Assembly (NCBI GenBank): GCA_009684525.1
Contig: WKKR01000002.1
Location: forward strand, 62,001 to 126,000
DNA: 64,000 bases
Direction: 5' to 3'
DNA from: Geobacter sp.
GTDB lineage: Bacteria; Desulfobacterota; Desulfuromonadia; Geobacterales; DSM-12255
Below are positions 50,619 through 64,000 of this stretch, one piece after another. The position numbers and the translations under genes are program-made. Under the pieces are notes generated by a model that did no database searches, was not told the origin of the DNA, and saw nothing but the letters and a program-made list of their open reading frames with translations. The stretch's first letter is position 1; every line of letters starts with the position of its first letter.

Positions 50619-52214
50619 CTATGCCTCCTTGAGAGACTTGTTGATATACGCCTGCTGGGCAATGGTCAGTATGTTGTTGACCAGCCAGTAGAGTACCAAT
50701 CCCGACGGAAAGCTCAGGAACATGAAGGTGAAGACCGCCGGCAGCATGAGCATCATCTTCTCCTGCATCGGGTCCATGTTGGTGGGAGTCATCTTCTGCT
50801 GGATGAACATGGAGGCCCCCATCAGGATCGGGGTCACATAGTAGGGGTCCTTGGCGGAGAGATCCTGGATCCAGAAGTAGAACGGCGCATGGCGCAGCTC
50901 GATGGAGAACATGAGCGCCTTGTAAAGGGCAAAGAAGACCGGAATCTGGACGACCATCGGCAGGCAGCCCCCCAGGGGGTTCACCTTGTGCTCGCGATAG
51001 AGCTCCATGACCGCGCGGTTCATGGCATCCCGATCGTTCTTGAACTTCTCTTTCAGAGCCTGCATCTTCGGCTGCAGCTTCTGCATTTCTTTCATCGACT
51101 TGTAACTCTTATGAGTGAGCGGATAGAAGAAAATCTTCAGGATCACCGTAATGATGATGATGGCCAGACCATAGTTATGGGTAAATGAGTAAAAGAACTT
51201 GAGAGCAAACAGCAACGGCTTGGCGAGTACAGAGAACCAGCCGAAATCAATAACCTCTTCCAGTCGGCTCCCCTGCCCTTTGAGGATTTCCAGATCCTTT
51301 GGCCCGAAATAGAGCCGGCACGGTACGGTCGCTGTCTGGCCTGGAGCAATGGTCAACCGCTGGGAGGAAACGATATTTTCGGCAACACCGGCACCAGCCT
51401 GGGTTACCTGCGCGCTCGCCAGACTGGCATCCTTGGCAATAATACAATTAAGGAAATACTTGTCGGCAAATCCGGTCCAGACGAGCTGCTTGTCGTAGGT
51501 CTTCGCACCTTTGGCCAAATCGGCGATAGAGAGCGATACCACCTTATCGTCGCTCAGGGTTACCGGTCCATGAACTTCATATCGACCCGTCTTGCTACCG
51601 GTCACAACCTTGTTTGCCAGGATCAGCCGCAGCACGCCATTGACCGGTGCCGTTCCCGCATTAGCCAGCTGCTGGTTCAGGTCGATACCGTAGCCGTTGC
51701 CGGTTACCGTGTAGATCTTGCGGAATGTCACTCCCTGCGCTGAAGTCCAGACGAATTCGATATCCTTTTTCTCTGTGCCGGAAACGGTCACATTACCGGA
51801 GGTAGTGGTAAAGGTGGCGTTCGGGTCAATGGGGAACCCGTCGGCAGAGCTGGTAAGTGTCAGAGGGCTGGAACCATTAACGAGGGCAATTTCCGGGCTT
51901 CCCTTCGCTGTGTCTTCGCGGTACTTCTTCAACACAAACTGTTTCAGGCTCGCCCCGCGTGTGGTGAACACCGCCTTGTACAGATCGGTTTCGACTGTAA
52001 CCTCACGCTCCGGTGCCTGGGAAGTCGGAAGAGTTGCAGCGAGCGGCGCCATAGTTGTTGCAACCGTTCCAACAGCAGCCTGACGCGCTGAACTGATGCC
52101 CTGCTGGGCTACCTGCAGCTTTGCGGTCTTGGATGAAGGCTGGGGGAAAAAATATGAAAAACCGTACATAACGGCAATGGAGAGGACTACGGCGATGAGA
52201 ACTCTCTTTTCCAT
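50619..52214 (-). CDS. yidC: Membrane protein insertase YidC
   Basis: 531 residues. The N-terminal helix (about 4-22, VLIAVVLSIAVMYGFSYFFP) is followed by the large periplasmic beta domain (about 60-320), then the conserved five-helix insertase region (about 335-530) including WFSVLAKPLLFALKFFYS and NPLGGCLPMVVQIPVFFALY. It inserts membrane proteins with or without SecYEG. Gram-negative length and topology. Part of the rpmH-rnpA-yidD-yidC-mnmE-mnmG-rsmG series. Confidence 0.96.
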   Translation of the reverse strand: MEKRVLIAVVLSIAVMYGFSYFFPQPSSKTAKLQVAQQGISSARQAAVGTVATTMAPLAATLPTSQAPEREVTVETDLYKAVFTTRGASLKQFVLKKYREDTAKGSPEIALVNGSSPLTLTSSADGFPIDPNATFTTTSGNVTVSGTEKKDIEFVWTSAQGVTFRKIYTVTGNGYGIDLNQQLANAGTAPVNGVLRLILANKVVTGSKTGRYEVHGPVTLSDDKVVSLSIADLAKGAKTYDKQLVWTGFADKYFLNCIIAKDASLASAQVTQAGAGVAENIVSSQRLTIAPGQTATVPCRLYFGPKDLEILKGQGSRLEEVIDFGWFSVLAKPLLFALKFFYSFTHNYGLAIIIITVILKIFFYPLTHKSYKSMKEMQKLQPKMQALKEKFKNDRDAMNRAVMELYREHKVNPLGGCLPMVVQIPVFFALYKALMFSIELRHAPFYFWIQDLSAKDPYYVTPILMGASMFIQQKMTPTNMDPMQEKMMLMLPAVFTFMFLSFPSGLVLYWLVNNILTIAQQAYINKSLKEA

Positions 52215-52230
52215 GAACTACCTCGCTGGT

Positions 52231-52443
52231 CTATTGAACGGGGTCGAAACCGCCGGGATGAAAAGGATGGCATTTGGCGATTCTTCGTACGGAACACCAG
52301 GCACCCCGGAGCAATCCGTGTTTTTGTATCGCTTCTATGGCATAGTGGGAACAGGAAGGATAAAATCTACAGGTAGGCCCCTTCAGGGGGGACAGGTACC
52401 GTTGATACAGACCGATGAGGTAAATAACGATCCTGTTAGCCAT
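52231..52443 (-). CDS. yidD: Membrane protein insertion efficiency factor YidD
   Basis: 70 residues from ATG 52443 ([19 protein letters not shown]). The conserved [19 protein letters not shown] core and the closing [12 protein letters not shown] identify YidD, a small membrane-associated factor that aids YidC. It overlaps the 3' end of rnpA by eight bases, as is common. The stop lies 17 bases before yidC. Confidence 0.93.
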   Translation of the reverse strand: MANRIVIYLIGLYQRYLSPLKGPTCRFYPSCSHYAIEAIQKHGLLRGAWCSVRRIAKCHPFHPGGFDPVQ

Positions 52444-52798
52444 GATGTGCCTGAAGCTTCTGCAGGGCGCGTTGCAGGTCCCTGCAGACACCCGCAAAAT
52501 CGAGACGCGCAGCACTGGAACGAGCAATGAGCGAATAGTCGGCCTGCTGAAACCATTCCTTATGAAGACGGCTGCACTCGCGAACAAAGCGTTTGATGCG
52601 GTTCCTGACTACGGCTCCACCGACTTTTTTACTGGCGGTTATACCAATACGCACCGCACTGCCGGGGCAGTCACGTCTAATGACGATGAAATGGCTTGCC
52701 GTAACCCGCTGCCCCTGCTGATTTACGGAGAGGTAATCCCGACGTTTACGGAGACGAAGCGACTTTGGAAACGAGTTGGGATGCTCTGGTCGGGACAA
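52436..52798 (-). CDS. rnpA: Ribonuclease P protein component
   Basis: 120 residues beginning at a TTG directly after the rpmH stop (TAATTG). The RNR signature region is present: [23 protein letters not shown] (read about 52-74), with [16 protein letters not shown] before it. It assists the catalytic RNA in maturing tRNA 5' ends. No better start codon lies in frame, and no clear ribosome site is seen, so translation is probably coupled to rpmH. Confidence 0.94.
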   Translation of the reverse strand: MSRPEHPNSFPKSLRLRKRRDYLSVNQQGQRVTASHFIVIRRDCPGSAVRIGITASKKVGGAVVRNRIKRFVRECSRLHKEWFQQADYSLIARSSAARLDFAGVCRDLQRALQKLQAHHG

Positions 52799-52948
52799 TT
52801 ACTTGGATGCAATGGTTACAGACAGTTTTTTGCGCCCTTTGGCACGACGACGCTTGATCACCAGCCTGCCGTTCTTGGTCGACATGCGGACAAGGAAGCC
52901 GTGGGTGCGCTTGCGGGATGTATTGCTCGGCTGAAAGGTCCGTTTCAT
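52799..52948 (-). CDS. rpmH: 50S ribosomal protein L34
   Basis: 49 residues: [18 protein letters not shown] and on to [17 protein letters not shown]. This is the complete, very basic L34 sequence. It is first gene of the leftward origin operon. A strong promoter is placed 44-73 bases upstream. It abuts rnpA directly. Confidence 0.97.
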   Translation of the reverse strand: MKRTFQPSNTSRKRTHGFLVRMSTKNGRLVIKRRRAKGRKKLSVTIASK

Positions 52949-52991
52949 ATACTAACTCCTTATGCGTTCTTCATACTTAGCGGAAATGTGT

Positions 52992-53021
52992 TATATACAT
53001 GCTGATACCATATCAAGTCAA
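52992..53021 (-). promoter_or_regulatory. Promoter for rpmH-rnpA
   Basis: On the minus strand TTGACT (53021-53016), 18-base spacer, TATATA (52997-52992), in an AT-rich background just before rpmH. Confidence 0.65.
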
Positions 53022-53155
53022 CTGCTATTTCATTCCCTGAAAAAAAATTAGCCTTGCAAATGAGAGGTAGCTCTGGTAGTCTTCAAAATCCCAAAATAGG
53101 CATCGATAAACAGAGAAACACCTGCATAAGCTCTCAATTTACAAACATAAATATA

Positions 53156-53187
53156 TTATCAACAGGTGTTGATAAACCTGTGTATAA
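53156..53187. other. DnaA-box cluster before dnaA
   Basis: Three near-consensus boxes in 32 bases: TTATCAACA (53156-53164), TGTTGATAA (53167-53175, inverted) and TGTGTATAA (53179-53187, inverted). They lie in the AT-rich rpmH-dnaA gap and serve origin function and/or dnaA autoregulation. Confidence 0.75.
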
Positions 53188-53316
53188 ATCGACTGTTAAG
53201 TGGCACCTCCGTCACCTGCAGTAGATCATGATATGTTCCCCTGTTCCGCTCATTTGCTGCCTGTGATCTACAGGTAGTGCAGCCTGCACATAATACTGGG
53301 TAGTTGTGATTGTCCT

Positions 53317-54669
53317 ATGGAAAAGATCTGGCAAGAGGTACAGTCGAATATTGAAAAAGTGCTGACTCCCCAGACCTTTAATGCCTGGATCAAGCCGATC
53401 AGGTATCAGACACTCCAGGGGTCCTCGCTTGTCCTCGAAGTCCCCGACTCCTTTTCCCGCGAATATATCAAAGACAAATACTCCATCATGATCAACGAGG
53501 CGCTTGCTGCCCTCACCAACCAGAACTATACCCTCGAATTTGCCATCCAGGAACGGAAGGAAACGCTCGACGATACAGTAGCAGCACCGTCTGCCATTCC
53601 GCTTCCTCCGAAGAATACGCCGAAAGAGCCGGAAAAGGTCAATGAATTCCAGACCTTTCTCAATCCGAAATATACCTTTGATAAATTTGTGTGCGGCAGT
53701 GGCAACCAGTTCGCCCATGCCGCTGCCCATGCCGTGGCCAACAACCCGGCTACCAACTACAATCCTCTCTTCATCTATGGCGGCGTCGGCCTCGGCAAGA
53801 CGCACCTTCTCATTGCCATAGGAAACCATATCCTGGCACACAACAACGATGCCCGCATCTGTTACTATACGTCGGAAAAATTCATGAACGAGATGATAAA
53901 TTCTCTCCGACATAAGAAAATGGATGAATTCCGTAACAAATTCAGAAAGGCCGATGTCCTGCTCATCGACGATATCCAGTTCATGGCGGGCAAGCAGGCG
54001 ACCCAGGAAGAGTTTTTCCACACCTTTAATTCACTCTACGAATCGCACAAACAGATTGTGCTCACTTCGGACAAATACCCGAAAGATATCCCGGATCTGG
54101 AGGAACGCCTCCGGTCACGGTTTGAGTGGGGTCTCATCGCCGATATCCAGCCACCTGACATAGAGACGAAATCGGCCATCCTCAAGAAAAAGGCAGAATG
54201 CGACAATATTGATCTGCCTGATGATGTGGCTCTTTTCCTGGCATCGAGTTCGGCGAGCAACGTTAGGGAACTTGAAGGGATGCTTGTCCGTCTTGGTGCC
54301 TATTCAAGCCTCACCAGCAGCAAGGTCACCCTTACCATGGCCAAAGAAGTTCTAAAGGATATCATTGTCGACAAATCAAAGGATATATCCATAGAGGCCA
54401 TTCAGAAGGCTGTTGCTGATCATTTTCAATTAAAGGTGGCTGAACTCAAATCGGACAAAAGGCTCAAGACCCTGGTTCTGCCTCGCCAGATAGCCATCTA
54501 TCTCTGCCGGGATCTCACCAAGGCCTCATTTCCCGAGATAGGCGACCGCTTCGGCGGCAAGGATCATTCGACTGTGATCCATTCGGTGAAAAAGATCGAC
54601 AAGGTCCTCACCCATGATGCCGAACTGAAGAGCACCATAGAAACCATCAGAAGAAACCTGTTGAATTGA
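53317..54669 (+). CDS. dnaA: Chromosomal replication initiator DnaA
   Basis: 450 residues in the four usual domains: N-terminal interaction domain (about 1-75), short linker, AAA+ ATPase with Walker A GGVGLGKT (from residue 155) and Walker B VLLIDDIQF (about 218-226), and C-terminal DNA-binding domain with the signature FGGKDHSTVIHSVKKID. It binds DnaA boxes and opens oriC. Boxes flank the gene on both sides, so its expression is likely linked to origin state. Confidence 0.98.
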   Translation: MEKIWQEVQSNIEKVLTPQTFNAWIKPIRYQTLQGSSLVLEVPDSFSREYIKDKYSIMINEALAALTNQNYTLEFAIQERKETLDDTVAAPSAIPLPPKNTPKEPEKVNEFQTFLNPKYTFDKFVCGSGNQFAHAAAHAVANNPATNYNPLFIYGGVGLGKTHLLIAIGNHILAHNNDARICYYTSEKFMNEMINSLRHKKMDEFRNKFRKADVLLIDDIQFMAGKQATQEEFFHTFNSLYESHKQIVLTSDKYPKDIPDLEERLRSRFEWGLIADIQPPDIETKSAILKKKAECDNIDLPDDVALFLASSSASNVRELEGMLVRLGAYSSLTSSKVTLTMAKEVLKDIIVDKSKDISIEAIQKAVADHFQLKVAELKSDKRLKTLVLPRQIAIYLCRDLTKASFPEIGDRFGGKDHSTVIHSVKKIDKVLTHDAELKSTIETIRRNLLN

Positions 54670-54680
54670 GCCTGACAATC

Positions 54681-54880
54681 TGTTGATAACTCAGGCGAGC
54701 TGTGGACGGATTTTTTTGGGTGTTGAAACAAAGCTGAAATCGGCCTTCGGATCAACAGCAGGTTTTTTGCAATAAGTATAATAATATCAATAAATTAACG
54801 TGTCGTTCAACATTTCCACAAGGCTTACTACTACTACTGCCTTTAAATTATTTAAAACCTATTATTAGTCTATGTATTGA
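54681..54880 (+). other. oriC unwinding region between dnaA and dnaN
   Basis: Contains a DnaA box TGTTGATAA (54681-54689) and weaker ones at 54749-54757. A further box, ATTTCCACA (54812-54820), is followed by GGC, then four CTA-type triplets (54825-54839), then about 35 bases of A/T (TTTAAATTATTTAAAACC). This order of box, GC spacer, DnaA-trio and AT-rich element matches the basal unwinding system described in Bacillus subtilis. It is the likeliest site of initial strand separation. Confidence 0.75.
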
Positions 54881-54901
54881 TCACGTTTCACAGGGGGGAC
54901 C

Positions 54902-56020
54902 ATGGAATTCAAGATTCTCAAAGAACCTTTCTTACGCGCACTGCAAAAGGTCCAGGGCATCGTGGAAAAGAAGAACACCATGCCGATCCTTTCCAATGTA
55001 CTACTCGAAGCCGTTGATGACAGGATCTGTATCCTGGCAACCGACCTGGAAGTGGGAATCAAGACCTCCCATCCGGCAAAGGTGATTCAGGAAGGGAGAA
55101 TAACCGTCTCTGCCAAGAAGCTCTACGAGATCATCAAAGAACTTTCAGATGATGAGATCACCTTTCTTACCCGTGAGAACGACTGGGTAGAACTGCGAAG
55201 CGGTAAGGCGCAATTCAACATTGTCGGGCTCTCTCCGGAGGAGTTTCCCTATTTCCCGCGTGTCAGCGATGAGAATCTGATCAAGATCAACGGCGGCCTG
55301 TTGAATGACATGATCGAAAAAACTGCCTATGCCATCTGTCATGACGAGACCAAGTACAACCTCAATGGCATTTTTGTGCGGGCCGTGGAAGAAGAAGGGC
55401 GAAATCTGCTCCGGATGGTGGCAACAGACGGCCATCGCCTTGCCATAGTTGAACGGGAGTTCAGCGGCTCAGTCTGTCCCGAATTGAGTGCCGGCATCAT
55501 CTTCCCCAAGAAAGGGATCTTCGAGCTGAAGAAGATTACCGAGGATGCAGATGAGGACATCCTGATGACTTTTCTCGACAACAGTGCAGTTGTCAAGAAA
55601 GGTGATACCATCGTAGTGATGCGTCTGGTTGACGGCGATTTCCCCGATTACACCCGGGTTGTTCCCGTTGGCAACGATCTGGAGATCAAGATTGACAGAG
55701 AGATATTCCTCAGGGCCTTGAAACGTATCGCCATTCTCTCCAGCGAAAAATTCAAGGGGGTCAAGTTCAACATTGCACCGCAGCTTCTTGAGATTTCATC
55801 CAGCAATCCCGAGGTTGGAGAAGCCAAGGAGGAGCTGGAGATTGAATATTCCGGCGATCCACTGGTAACCCGCTTCAATGCACGCTATATCATTGATGTC
55901 CTGTCTGTGCTGCAGGAAGATCAGATCAAACTGATGCTGAAGAGCGAGATGGCGCCGGCGATCGTCAAGCCCGCGGTGGAACAGGGCTTCCTGTCGGTAA
56001 TCATGCCGATGCGCCTGTAA
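54902..56020 (+). CDS. dnaN: DNA polymerase III beta sliding clamp
   Basis: 372 residues in three related clamp domains (about 1-120, 125-245, 247-372). Opening EFKILKEPFLRALQKVQGIV and ending VIMPMRL, the standard C-terminal hydrophobic-pocket segment. The ring-shaped dimer tethers polymerase III to DNA. ATG with AGGGGGGACC before it. A terminator lies after it, before recF. Confidence 0.97.
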   Translation: MEFKILKEPFLRALQKVQGIVEKKNTMPILSNVLLEAVDDRICILATDLEVGIKTSHPAKVIQEGRITVSAKKLYEIIKELSDDEITFLTRENDWVELRSGKAQFNIVGLSPEEFPYFPRVSDENLIKINGGLLNDMIEKTAYAICHDETKYNLNGIFVRAVEEEGRNLLRMVATDGHRLAIVEREFSGSVCPELSAGIIFPKKGIFELKKITEDADEDILMTFLDNSAVVKKGDTIVVMRLVDGDFPDYTRVVPVGNDLEIKIDREIFLRALKRIAILSSEKFKGVKFNIAPQLLEISSSNPEVGEAKEELEIEYSGDPLVTRFNARYIIDVLSVLQEDQIKLMLKSEMAPAIVKPAVEQGFLSVIMPMRL

Positions 56021-56051
56021 ATGGATATGGCACGTAACAGCAAGCTTCTGA

Positions 56052-56079
56052 AGGCCGATCGAGCAGAGCGGCCTTTTTC
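56052..56079 (+). terminator. Intrinsic terminator between dnaN and recF
   Basis: The stem AGGCCG/CGGCCT (56052-56057 with 56069-56074) is followed by TTTTT. It may attenuate readthrough from dnaN into recF. Confidence 0.7.
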
Positions 56080-56096
56080 ATGACTACCAGCGGACC

Positions 56097-59587
<3,491 letters not shown>

Positions 59588-59701
59588 CCTGCTGCTTACC
59601 GGCCGCCACAAGAGCGGGGCTTCCGGCAACCGCCGGTAATGGGGTTTCCTGAAGTACGTGGCAGCAGCGCGATTCAGTGATTTCCGCATAAAGGACACTA
59701 C

Positions 59702-62275
<2,574 letters not shown>

Positions 62276-62317
62276 GAGTCGCCTGCAGGGAGAAGAGGTC
62301 TCTTTCCCTGCTGCGGA

Positions 62318-63907
62318 ATGGCACGCATGGAACGACGCAGAAAAATAGTGGATCACAGCCTCAAGGAGCGTCACGGCATCCTGAGCCTGTTGAAACAGGT
62401 GGAGAAGGAGAACGTGACCTACGACGAGATGGACGAGATCGGTCTTGCCCTGAAACGTGCGGGCAAGCGTGCCCTCTCTCCCCTGGTCCGCAGTCTCTGG
62501 CGGGAAACCGATGCCGAGCTTCTCTCCAAGTATGCCTACCTCCTCGACTTCTTCGAGGATGAGCCGTGGCTTGAGCAGCTGATACAGATCGTCCTGCGCC
62601 GGACAGACCTGGACAGCACCGCGAAGAGCGCGCTTCTGGGCGCGCTCCAGGAATACGGCATCGATATCAACCTGCCGCCCTTTGCCCGCCTGCTGGACGA
62701 GGTGCAGGGACCGCTGTCCGAGACCCTTCCCCGCCTGTTGGAACAGGGAGAGGAAGGGCTGATCATCTTCATGGAGGATTTTCTCCTCTATCCCCAGGAG
62801 ATGCAACTGGCCCTGGTGCAGGAACTGGCCCATGTTCCGGACCCACGGGTGCTGACCCTGCTGGAGGTCCTGCTCGGGGTCGATTCGCCGGAGATCGTTG
62901 AAGAAGCGGTGGCGACACTGGGGAAGATCCGCGAGCCTGGTTCCGCCGACGTGCTCTCTGCCTGTGCGGCGGCCGCGAGTGAGCCGCTCCGGGAACTCTG
63001 CCGGCGCAGTCTGCGACGGCTCGCCTTTGTCGGCATCCAACCATCCCCCCCGGTGCCGGTCCACCCTTCACCCTTTCATGTGGCGTGGGTCAGCCCGATG
63101 GACGGGGCAGGCTACCGTACGCTCTGGTTTGCCCGCTGGCGGGGAACCGGCCAGTTGGCATTCATCTGCCTGCATCTCCACGAAACCACGGGAATCAGGG
63201 CTGCGTGGGGGGCAGGAAACATCTCAGTCAAGGAGTTCGACGAATTGAGCAGGGAAAGGCTCCCCGAAGAGGGGCTGGTGAGGATTCCCCTCCCCTACGC
63301 CCTGCAACTCCTCCGGGACGGCCTGTTCCGTAACCGCGACACCATGTTCCAGTTGCCGCCGGAATTCTACGTCCTCAAGGGGATCTTCCTGGGCGAGGAT
63401 CTGCAACCGACCCCCTACCTTCCCGATTTTGCGGGTTTCGACCTGAATGCCCTGGCCCACGCCACCCAGCATGTGGTGGCCTCGGACGACCTCTTCGACG
63501 ACGACTATTTTGCCGGCTGGTATATGGCTACCTGCCGTGTCTATGATTTTGCCGAGGAATGGAGCACTCTGGAGAAAACAGGTGAGCGGAAGGCGCTGGC
63601 AAAGGGGCTGGAGACCATCCTGGAACAGTTCTGCAGGGAACTGATCGGACCGGCCATCGAGCAGATCAGGAGCCGGTTGTTTCTCACTGCGGATCTGCTG
63701 CTGCGGACCGGGCGGGACCGGCTGCTGGTGGAGACAGCCCTGGCAACGGCCCTCAGTCTCAACTCCTTTACCATGCCGTATCATTTCCATCCATTCCTGC
63801 GCCGGCTTGCGCTGGAGAGCATGGATGCGGCACGGGAGGCGCTTGCCGAAGGGTATGATCTCAGGGAACATCCGCACGAGGCGGATGACGACGAATGGCT
63901 GGACTAA
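62318..63907 (+). CDS. HEAT-repeat protein of unknown function
   Basis: 529 residues. The N-terminal half (about 15-245) is a series of helical repeats (for example LSPLVRSLWRETDAELLSKY and LLEVLLGVDSPEIVEEAVAT, LGKIREPGSADVLSA) of the HEAT/PBS type. The C-terminal half (about 250-529) is a distinct domain with a SPMDGAGYRTLWFARWRGTG segment and helical tail. No catalytic motif. It stands between gyrA and gpsA in the same direction. An ATG three codons in is an alternative start; neither has a strong ribosome site. Confidence 0.75.
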   Translation: MARMERRRKIVDHSLKERHGILSLLKQVEKENVTYDEMDEIGLALKRAGKRALSPLVRSLWRETDAELLSKYAYLLDFFEDEPWLEQLIQIVLRRTDLDSTAKSALLGALQEYGIDINLPPFARLLDEVQGPLSETLPRLLEQGEEGLIIFMEDFLLYPQEMQLALVQELAHVPDPRVLTLLEVLLGVDSPEIVEEAVATLGKIREPGSADVLSACAAAASEPLRELCRRSLRRLAFVGIQPSPPVPVHPSPFHVAWVSPMDGAGYRTLWFARWRGTGQLAFICLHLHETTGIRAAWGAGNISVKEFDELSRERLPEEGLVRIPLPYALQLLRDGLFRNRDTMFQLPPEFYVLKGIFLGEDLQPTPYLPDFAGFDLNALAHATQHVVASDDLFDDDYFAGWYMATCRVYDFAEEWSTLEKTGERKALAKGLETILEQFCRELIGPAIEQIRSRLFLTADLLLRTGRDRLLVETALATALSLNSFTMPYHFHPFLRRLALESMDAAREALAEGYDLREHPHEADDDEWLD

Positions 63908-63943
63908 ACCGGAACAGTGCCGCTGTCGGCAGGTGAGGGTCGC

Positions 63944-64000
63944 ATGCAACAGAACATCGGAGTGATCGGGGCGGGAAGCTGGGGGACGACCCTGGCGGAT
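63944..64000 (+). CDS. gpsA: Glycerol-3-phosphate dehydrogenase [NAD(P)+], 5' end only
   Basis: Only the first 19 codons fall in the window: MQQNIGVIGAGSWGTTLAD. This is the NAD(P)-binding glycine loop (GAGSWGTTLA) typical of GpsA, which makes sn-glycerol 3-phosphate for phospholipid synthesis. AGGTGAGGG precedes the ATG. Confidence 0.85.
   Translation, partial: MQQNIGVIGAGSWGTTLAD

Noticed and set aside
53201-53220. TGGCAC...TGCA before dnaA as a sigma-54 site
   Set aside because: The spacing between GG and GC is 14 instead of 10 bases.

Overview
The window looks like a chromosomal segment around the replication origin of a strictly anaerobic, Geobacter-type deltaproteobacterium (Desulfuromonadia/Geobacterales). 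Three things suggest this: a GEMM-class cyclic-dinucleotide riboswitch in front of an exported multicopper oxidase, a complete Hdr/Flx-type flavin electron-transfer cluster, and multi-domain PAS histidine kinases. The assignment is by gene content and style only; no 16S rRNA gene is present. The DNA is GC-rich, with two AT-rich exceptions: an anomalous gene near 8.0-8.8 kb and the origin itself.

Layout. 0-8 kb: riboswitch-controlled multicopper oxidase with C-terminal dockerin-type repeats, ssb, three small envelope proteins, a DUF4403 protein, and a REP-associated tyrosine transposase inside a 26-bp inverted repeat. 8-9 kb: an AT-rich, probably acquired gene for a membrane-anchored protein. 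9-17 kb: accessory regulators with their targets (MocR with a flavin-binding oxidase-like protein; TetR with a flavin reductase/FMN reductase/Fe-S/cupin operon that carries matching operators; AraC divergent to two methyltransferases). 17-27 kb: housekeeping genes (acyltransferase, RNase J, FtsK, ACT protein, deformylase, phosphohexomutase, NadA, gamma-carbonic anhydrase). 26.7-32.4 kb: a single-domain response regulator and two related sensor kinases. 32.7-40 kb: hdrCBA-flxDCBA on the minus strand, with an inverted-repeat hairpin in five of its six intergenic junctions. 40.5-46.3 kb: a heterodimeric ABC exporter whose first gene lacks any ATG/GTG/TTG start, a DnaJ-domain protein, a small lipoprotein, and a MerR regulator preceded by a stand-alone copy of its own C-terminal domain.

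46.5-64 kb is the origin region: rpmH-rnpA-yidD-yidC-mnmE-mnmG-rsmG run leftward and dnaA-dnaN-recF-gyrB-gyrA run rightward. DnaA boxes lie before dnaA. A DnaA-box/GC/CTA-trinucleotide/AT-rich array between dnaA and dnaN resembles a basal unwinding element. Two parS-like palindromes lie on either side of the origin. The usual jag gene between yidC and mnmE is absent, and parA/parB do not follow rsmG. The window ends inside gpsA.

The items most worth following up are the riboswitch with its mutually exclusive terminator, the hairpins punctuating the Hdr/Flx operon, the duplicated MerR effector domain, the probable AUC-initiated ABC exporter gene, and the AT-rich anchored protein beside the transposase. 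No CRISPR array, tRNA or rRNA gene was seen.
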